NCBI RefSeq assembly: GCF_039555335.1
Contig: NC_092628.1
Span: forward strand, 95,057,782-95,121,781
DNA: 64,000 nt
Direction: 5' to 3'
Source: Amphiura filiformis
Lineage: Eukaryota; Echinodermata; Ophiuroidea; Amphilepidida; Amphiuridae
The position numbers and the translations under genes are program-made. The notes beneath the pieces were generated by a model. It searched no databases and was not told the origin of the DNA. It worked only from the letters and a program-made list of their open reading frames with translations. Position 1 is the first letter of the stretch. Every line of letters starts with the position of its first letter. This document shows, in pieces, positions 57,983 to 64,000 of the stretch.

Positions 57983-58430
57983 CCGGGGGGGGGGGGCACT
58001 CAACTTTAGAAGTGACGGGTATGTGCCTACCGGCGTCGCGAAGGGGCCTATCGGGTACAAAGCGTTATTCTAAAAAGGGGGGTCATTGGGTACAACCAAA
58101 ATCAAAAAGGGGGTCCTTGGGTGTAATATTTTGAAAAAAGGGGTCATTGAGTATAAGATTTAAAAAAAAAGGGTCATCGGGTAGAAAAGTTTGAAAAAAT
58201 GGAGCAAAATTTTGAAAGTTTCGGCATAGTTTGGAAAAATGGAGCAAAATTGGACAATTTTGCATTGTTTTGTTGCAATTTTGATGATGCTATTCTAGAA
58301 AATCTAGAAAAAAGGGGGTCATTGGGTAGCCGCAACTATAAAAAAAAAGGGGGTCATCGGGTATAGGCGACTTCAAAAGAGGGGCCTATTGACAGGCACA
58401 TACCGTCACTTCCAAAGTTGAGTGCCCCCC
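57983..58430. mobile_element. 448 bp MITE, sister of 33829-34271
   Basis: A GGGGGGCACTCAACTTTAGA end and a TTCCAAAGTTGAGTGCCCCC end are inverted. GATCCCAC flanks both sides (57975-57982 and 58431-58438). GGGTCATTGGGTA-type phrases recur inside, as in the copy in FABP-b2 intron 1. Confidence 0.83.
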
Positions 58431-58789
58431 GATCCCACCAACAAAATCTTACCCCCACTGCCCCACAAAAAAACCAAAAAAAAACTGCCACGCCACTGGC
58501 AAATATACGCCATAAGCATGATAAGTAACGCAATGACGTCAACGATGATACGCAATGAGGTCAACGATGATGTGAACGATGATGATCAGGACCGTAACGC
58601 AGGATTTATTGGTACTCTAAAAAAAATGGCACCTTTTTCATCTGAAAAGTGCGCATGCATAGATTTTTGTGTGAAAAGTAGACATGCACCCCAGAAAAAG
58701 GCCGTTTTGGACTTATGGAACGTCTATTTAAAAAAAAGGACATTTCGTCAACTTTTCTCCCACTTTTGGACCCTTTAATGAAAAAAAAA

Positions 58790-59083
58790 TAGCAAGAAGT
58801 AGGCCTTTCTGTCGCCCTCCTGCGCATTTGATACTGAACAAAGCAATACAGTGACCCAATCAAGTTAAAGGGGTTGTTTCTTGTTTAAAGGTGGGTGGGC
58901 AGATATTTTCATTTTTTGTATCTCACATTGAGGCCCGTACCTGTAGAGCTTTCTTCTGATGCTAAAATCTCCATGTTTATATGATACAGTGGGGATGGGG
59001 TTGTTGATCTGATCATACCCCTTTAATAAGAAAAAAACCAGTAAATAGCAAGAAGTAGGCCTTTCTGTCGCCCTCCTGCGCAT
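58790..59083 (+). repeat. 38 bp exact direct repeats around a 0.2 kb repeat
   Basis: TAGCAAGAAGTAGGCC to GCGCAT is identical at 58790-58827 and 59046-59083. Between them lies a segment (58833-59030) that recurs at 60788-60990 with about 95% identity and has the inverted ends TTAAAGGGGT and ACCCCTTTAA. Confidence 0.85.
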
Positions 59084-59849
59084 GATGAAACATCAGCAGC
59101 TATTAATATTTGGTTGTCAATTTCACAAGACTACACGTAGATATCATTTGGATGTCCTTATAGAGACACGTGGAAGTATTTGTATTACTCCGTAGTCTAC
59201 ATCCCTGGTAGTCTAGACTCTGTGTGAACTGCTACATACGCCCCCTTTTTATCACCAATTATCGCAATCTCACCACCATTTGCCGATTTTTTATCATTAA
59301 TTTATCAGGATCTCACGACCTTTTGCGCTTTTGAATAAATAGAATTGCTGGAAAACAAACGATCGTTACAAACGAAGATTGATACAATGTAGTCCCAACA
59401 AACTATAGGCCTACAAAAGACAAAAAAATCATATGTGCCATGCTCACTCACCAAGGCCTATAAAATGTGAGCAAAGTTAGGATCGGAGAAAAGTATCAAT
59501 TTGCATCAATATGTAGGGAATAGATTTATTTACTTATGTATACAATTTTACACACTAATAGTGTCAAAAGCATCCATCAAATGACTTCGATTGGGCCTTT
59601 ATTTTGCAAAATGGTCCAACTTTTGAGCTCTTTTGAGAGGGGACATGCCCCCCCCCCCTCAGACACCCCAGCGTATGGATAAACAAGTGACCTTTTTTGC
59701 CAACCATACACTTCATGTTTTAAGCAATAACTAAAATAATTAGGCACAAATGGCTTCAATTGGGCCTTCATTTTGCAAATTTTCACCCCCCCTGCGTATG
59801 TAAAAAAAAAAATATTTATTCATATGCATTTTCTTTAATTGTTTAATTA
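59084..59849. other. No gene seen
   Basis: Includes C-rich patches near 59650 and 59790 and a phrase ATTGGGCCTTTATTTTGCAAA repeated near 59590 and 59760. No gene is recognised. Confidence 0.45.
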
Positions 59850-60278
59850 CTTATTTACTTGATTTATTTCTTGTCATTTACTTTAACTTGTTTTAAATTT
59901 AATCGCCTTGTCTCCCAATTCATTCAAACGCAGCTATAAAGATTATCTGATTTCTTTATACTCATAAATTTATTGCTTCATAAATGCCCTGTATCATAAC
60001 ATTCTATTTTGTACTGTATAAAGTTAATGCATTTTTTTTTTATCAATCGACTTTTGTTTATATGTTATTGCCATTGCCAACGTCATTGTCTGTCTGCACT
60101 AGTCCTGTCAGTCTGCCGTTTTTCACCCCGTCCTTGTCTGTTGTCTGTAGGCGTCTTTTGTTTTTGCACCGAGGGCAATCATGTCTTACGAGCTTTGCTC
60201 TTGTGATTGTCCTACCATCCTTTTCTTGAATATTTTGTTATTGTATATAATATGATGGTGAAATAAACTTGAACTTGA
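59850..60278 (+). mobile_element. Possible LINE 3' end
   Basis: The sequence ends GATGGTGAAATAAACTTGAACTTGAA, preceded by a T-rich 3'-UTR-like stretch. This TTGAAC-repeat tail is common at the 3' ends of CR1/L2-like elements. No coding part is visible, so the call is tentative. Confidence 0.35.
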
Positions 60279-60787
60279 ATGTATAAAGAATTTTCGGCTT
60301 GTTCAAACTACAATAATATTAATGCCAAAATGGTCACCAAGTTGTCCACTTCTCAGGGGAAACATGGAAACATCATCCTTCGAAAACCGCCTGCTGCTTC
60401 TCGGCCATTTGATACATTTTCTACATCGTTTTTTCAAATCCCCCCACTGCTCTAGATCCATCACTGGGCCGCATAGTCTCTTTCTGAACAAATTTCGGCG
60501 AGGACAAAAATGGAAGCACATTTCTGACATTAAGCAATTCACTATATTCAGTATAATATTATATTATTACTAGTTTATTACAAATCACAACTGCCTTATA
60601 ATTATGTGGTATAAAAATAAACCTAAAATTTACAAAAATGCTTTATATTACTCCAATAATGAGGGTGCACCAGAAGCAAATTTAATAACAACCTAAAAAT
60701 ATCTGCTCCTTTGATACTTATGAATACCATAAGCCACTACTTTTACTGGATGAGAAGCCTTTTCCAGATTTTTTTTTTTGTGAGCCA
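60279..60787. other. No gene seen
   Basis: Mutually overlapping frames of about 80 codons on both strands (60303-60573) have no recognisable domain. It could be part of a degraded element. Confidence 0.4.
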
Positions 60788-60990
60788 AAACTGAACAAAG
60801 CAATACAGTGAACCAATCAAGTTAAAGGAGTTGTTTCTTGTTTAAAGGTGGGTGGGCAGATATTTTCATTTTTTGTACCTCACATTGAGGCCCGTACCTG
60901 TAGAGTTTTCTTCTGATGCTGAAATCTCCATGTTTATATGATACAGTGGGGGATGGGGTTGTTGATCTGATCATACCCCTTTAATAAGAT
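60788..60990 (+). mobile_element. 0.2 kb MITE, second copy (TTAAAGGGGT type)
   Basis: Matches 58833-59030 from ACTGAACAAAGCAATACAGTG to CCCCTTTAATAAG. The inner inverted ends TTAAAGGAGT and ACCCCTTTAA are about 160 bp apart. Confidence 0.75.
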
Positions 60991-61047
60991 GAAAAAAAAA
61001 TTCCTAGGTAGGTTGCACACCTTTCATTTTTACTACACAGCAAATAT

Positions 61048-61286
61048 CCCAGCAAACACACGTTTCACAATAAAAATTAAATGTCTGGTTATATAAAGGG
61101 TATAAAAACGTTTGAATAATATTCATAAAACATTTTTGAAAACCAGATGCAAAACAATCTATTGACAACTGTTGACAATATTTTACAAAAATGTTTGCCC
61201 AAAATATTTTACAATAACGTTTTAAAAATGTATTCATGACCTTTATATAACCCAACATTTAAATATTATTAAAATGTTTTGCCGGG
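61048..61286. mobile_element. MITE, CCCAGCAAACACA family, copy 3
   Basis: CCCAGCAAACACACGTTT at the left; the right end TGTTTTGCCGGGG is degenerate. The AAAACGTTTGAATAATATT interior and TTATATAACC phrases match copies 1 and 2. Confidence 0.7.
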
Positions 61287-62114
61287 GTACCACATTTTCT
61301 ACATGTATTTCTCTATTGAAAAAATCCAGTAAATTTTTTTTTTTTTACAAAGAAAAAGACTGATAAATTGTTTTTTGCTGTTGCCTGGAAAGCAACTTTT
61401 TACATTACAACCAACAAAGTGGTCAAATAATTTGTTTTTCTGAAATAATCATATAATACTTGTCCAATTTTGATGGAATTTTAACCTTACTGTTTTAAAT
61501 GATAATCCTGAACTTGGCAACAACCCCATCTGGGTTGGATTAATACCTCAGTCTGGTCTATAATGTAAATCTAGCATCCTTTACTAAATCAGGTCTGCAA
61601 GCAAATCTGAAATTAGCTGCACGTTTCTACAAACTTTGTTGATGTTTTAAAGCAATGGTTTTTAACACAAGTCCCCACAAAGATAAATGGCAGCCAGTCA
61701 AAAACAAATCACTGACCATCTAGGATTTGAACATGGGACCTGTTTGTTCTTTTGTTTTTTGGGGCAGTGTGTGGGTTGATCAGCCCCATAGTTTTGTGGT
61801 GCAAGTGTAGTCTAGTGCAAGACGAACCTGAAGATAAAGGCAGAGATGATCTATGCACATAAAAAACCAGAAAACCAGCAAACTTCACACGGGCAAAATC
61901 GCAACAGAGGGCTCCTGCTGTCCACTAATCCCAACTACAAGAACTTATACAATAAGTAACACCCTGGGTGCCTCCACTGGAGCAGAGCTAATGTGAGCAT
62001 CAAAAAACACCATAGCAAATTCAATTCAAAGCCCATATTTGTAATCATGGCACATCCTGATCGGTGGTACACTGGTACTGGTAACTCAACACACTTCTTC
62101 TGGTCCAGTTGTTC
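61287..62114 (-). other. Probable prominin 3' UTR and downstream
   Basis: Follows the predicted prominin stop codon on the minus strand. No clear AATAAA was found in this strand, and the transcript end is unknown. No other gene is seen. Confidence 0.4.
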
Positions 62115-64000
62115 TTACACCTAGGGAAAAAAAGAAACAATCAAATATAAAATTTCACTTTCTTTCAAAGACACTTTTCAAAATGTATGAACAGTGGTGT
62201 ACCTAGCCAAATGAACACCACAAGTCCACAACAATGTGTTGATTTTATTCTGCTATTTTGAGACAAGGGGGTAAATCTTCCCCTGTCTGGTACACCACTG
62301 GGTATTGACCTGGGTGTATAGATAGAAATACTGTGCTCTTCTCATAATAGTATGCATTTTCCCAAGACTTTCTTGCAATCATAATTTGATTTTAAGATGG
62401 GTGTATGTACCTCTTTGTTGCACACAGCTCCACTTATATGCACAACACTAGCCAAACAGTTATGAGGTGAAAAACACATTTATGTGATTGTGAGCTCATT
62501 TTTTTTAAAATGATAAGCTTAAACTTACATCAATTTCATCATATGGCGGTGGGGGTAGGTAGGGTTGAGACCAGGCACCAGATTTCTCTGTGAAAACAAT
62601 CAAAATACATTGTTATGATTTTTGCAAAGTGATGAATAATAATTGACTATAAACCATCCCTACCTAACATGTGAAGGCAGTTCGTCCAGTATGAGCAAAG
62701 TACAGAATTTCTCTGGTAAAAGTCGGTAACATTGCCCTCTGTTGATCAATACAGACAGTTTACACTTGGATTCCATTCTGCAATATGTTGTGATCACAAT
62801 AATTATGATATATTATTATTGATGTTATCATAAATTAGGACTTCTATACTGCACTTATTGAAGAGATCTTCCACCTGAAATCTTGAAAATCATATTAGCC
62901 AAGGAGGGCGGGGGAGGATGAATTGGAAATGCGTGATTAACCTTCTTACTGCCTCTCACAAAGCGGCATCATTTACATTTGTGACACGATCTGGTCCACG
63001 GGGGCCAAAGGTGGCAAATTTGAAATTGAGATAACGGTAAAAATATGGAGTAAAAAACAATAAAATACATAAGAAAATTGACATCAAAAAACTTCATAAC
63101 TTAAGAACCAAGTATGCTAGACCTTTGGTGTTTTCAGTAAATGATAGCCTATTGTATGTATAATGTAATAATTACAATAACTCAATTGTCAAAAATGCCT
63201 CCTTTGGCCCCCATGGACCAGATAGTGTCACATTTACATTTGCCGATCGAATTACCACATTTGTCTTCTTCCAATGGCAGCATTTTCTTTTTCTTTCTGC
63301 TTCTGTCAAATTTTTATTGTTTGAAACAATTTGCTCATAATTTTTTTAACTTTCATCACATCAAAATGTGCTAAATAGTTTGCAATTTTTCAATGTAAAT
63401 GGCACAAAATGTACAATATTTCACAAAGCTCTAGTTAGGAACTCCTAATCCAATATTTTATTATTAAATGCTCATTTCCAATTGCCTCTTTTGACTATTT
63501 TCTTCTGAGAAAACCATTTTTAAAGCCTGATATTAAGTGCATTTGATGTATAAAATAAAATCTCCCAGTGTATTTAACCAATAGTAAATAAGTTTCTCTG
63601 CCACATTTATAATTTGAACAAGAGTTAGATGAAATGAAGTAAATCAAGTAATAAAAGGTATCATACTGTAGGAAATATTTCACATACAAATCTTACCATT
63701 GTTATGTCCTGCAAACCCTCCTATGACTTGTATCATCTCATGATCCTCATTAACCATATTACTATGGTTACTGGAAACTCCTTGGTTACCGGATCCTCCT
63801 TGGTTAAGGCTATAGTAGGCCTGGTTGTCATAGTGACCCAGACCATCATCATAATCATCTGAATAAGTCCTGACTCTATCTACCTGATTCTTGGGAAGCT
63901 TGACGAAATCCATACGACGGAGATACTTGGCTAATTTGACAGCAAATATGAGGCTGACTGTCATCCAAAATACAATCCATCCAAGGGAAAACCAAAGTGT
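62115..64000 (-). CDS. PROM: Prominin (CD133-like), last three exons, partial
   Basis: C-terminal part of a prominin, a pentaspan membrane glycoprotein of plasma-membrane protrusions, cilia and photoreceptor membranes. The exons on the minus strand are 64000-63697 (continuing beyond the window), 62587-62529 and 62120-62115, with GT-AG sites and a pyrimidine-rich tract before the last. Frames join as phase 1 then 0, giving 122 visible residues. TLWFSLGWIVFWMTVSLIFA is the end of the last transmembrane helix. FAVKLAKYLRRMDF, directly after it, matches the start of the vertebrate prominin-1 tail as I recall it. The cytoplasmic tail has Tyr- and Asp-rich RTYSDDYDD, a Gln/Asn/Ser-rich part, and ends LPPPPYDEIDV, a PPxY-type WW-domain ligand. 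The last coding exon is only V plus stop. The extracellular loops lie outside the window. Confidence 0.85.
62192..62300. mobile_element. 109 bp MITE in the last prominin intron
   Basis: CAGTGGTGTACC and GGTACACCACTG are inverted ends. The flanks loosely repeat GTATGA and GTATTGA. It is a small relative of the CAGTGGCG-ended elements. Confidence 0.7.
62588..63696 (-). other. Prominin penultimate intron
   Basis: 1.1 kb AT-rich intron with a canonical donor (GTAAGA) and a TTTTCACAG acceptor. No nested gene is seen. Confidence 0.7.

Overview
The window is AT-rich animal genomic DNA with introns, GT-AG splice sites, microsatellites and many short DNA transposons. Prokaryotic features are absent. 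An invertebrate deuterostome (echinoderm, hemichordate or cephalochordate type) is my best guess. It rests on the spliced intracellular lipid-binding protein genes, a prominin gene, motifs identical to the sea-urchin-type histone 3' stem-loop, and very frequent TAGGCCTA words. The species cannot be fixed from this sequence.

Layout: 1-23 kb holds no host gene that I can support. It is a repeat graveyard: an inverted repeat with tRNA T-arm sequence, a SINE-like stretch, two LINE reverse-transcriptase fragments, long (TATT)n tracts, a 6.2 kb composite element with about 430 bp inverted ends that splits an older MITE, and an inverted-repeat element carrying four histone-type 3' stem-loops. From 23 to 57 kb lies a cluster of fatty-acid-binding-protein (FABP/iLBP) genes on the + strand. 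Four look intact, each with four exons: FABP-a 24109-25932, FABP-b1 28025-30814, FABP-b2 33381-36360 and FABP-c 51922-56806. An inverted FABP pseudogene lies between b1 and b2, and a FABP 3'-UTR relic lies inside intron 1 of FABP-c. The end of the window (62115-64000, - strand) holds the last three exons of a prominin gene, with its final transmembrane helix and cytoplasmic tail.

The FABPs form two pairs. FABP-b1 and b2 are recent tandem duplicates with about 8 differences in 139 residues, and their flanks also align. FABP-a and c are older sisters at roughly 84% identity. Because paralogous flanks align, many transposon insertions can be shown against an empty site: a foldback element in the FABP-a promoter, a 6 kb tandem array and two MITEs downstream of b2, and others. 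The encoded proteins should be cytosolic carriers of fatty acids, retinoids or similar ligands. The two pairs differ at residues expected to hold the ligand carboxylate, so different ligand preferences are plausible.

The most unusual signals are the TAGGCCTA octamers that appear as 6-7 bp insertions at TA sites between paralogous copies, the histone stem-loops inside a transposon-like inverted repeat, and a 6 kb array packed with 10-bp-spaced TGACCY half-sites. All calls are by eye; no alignment or database search was run.
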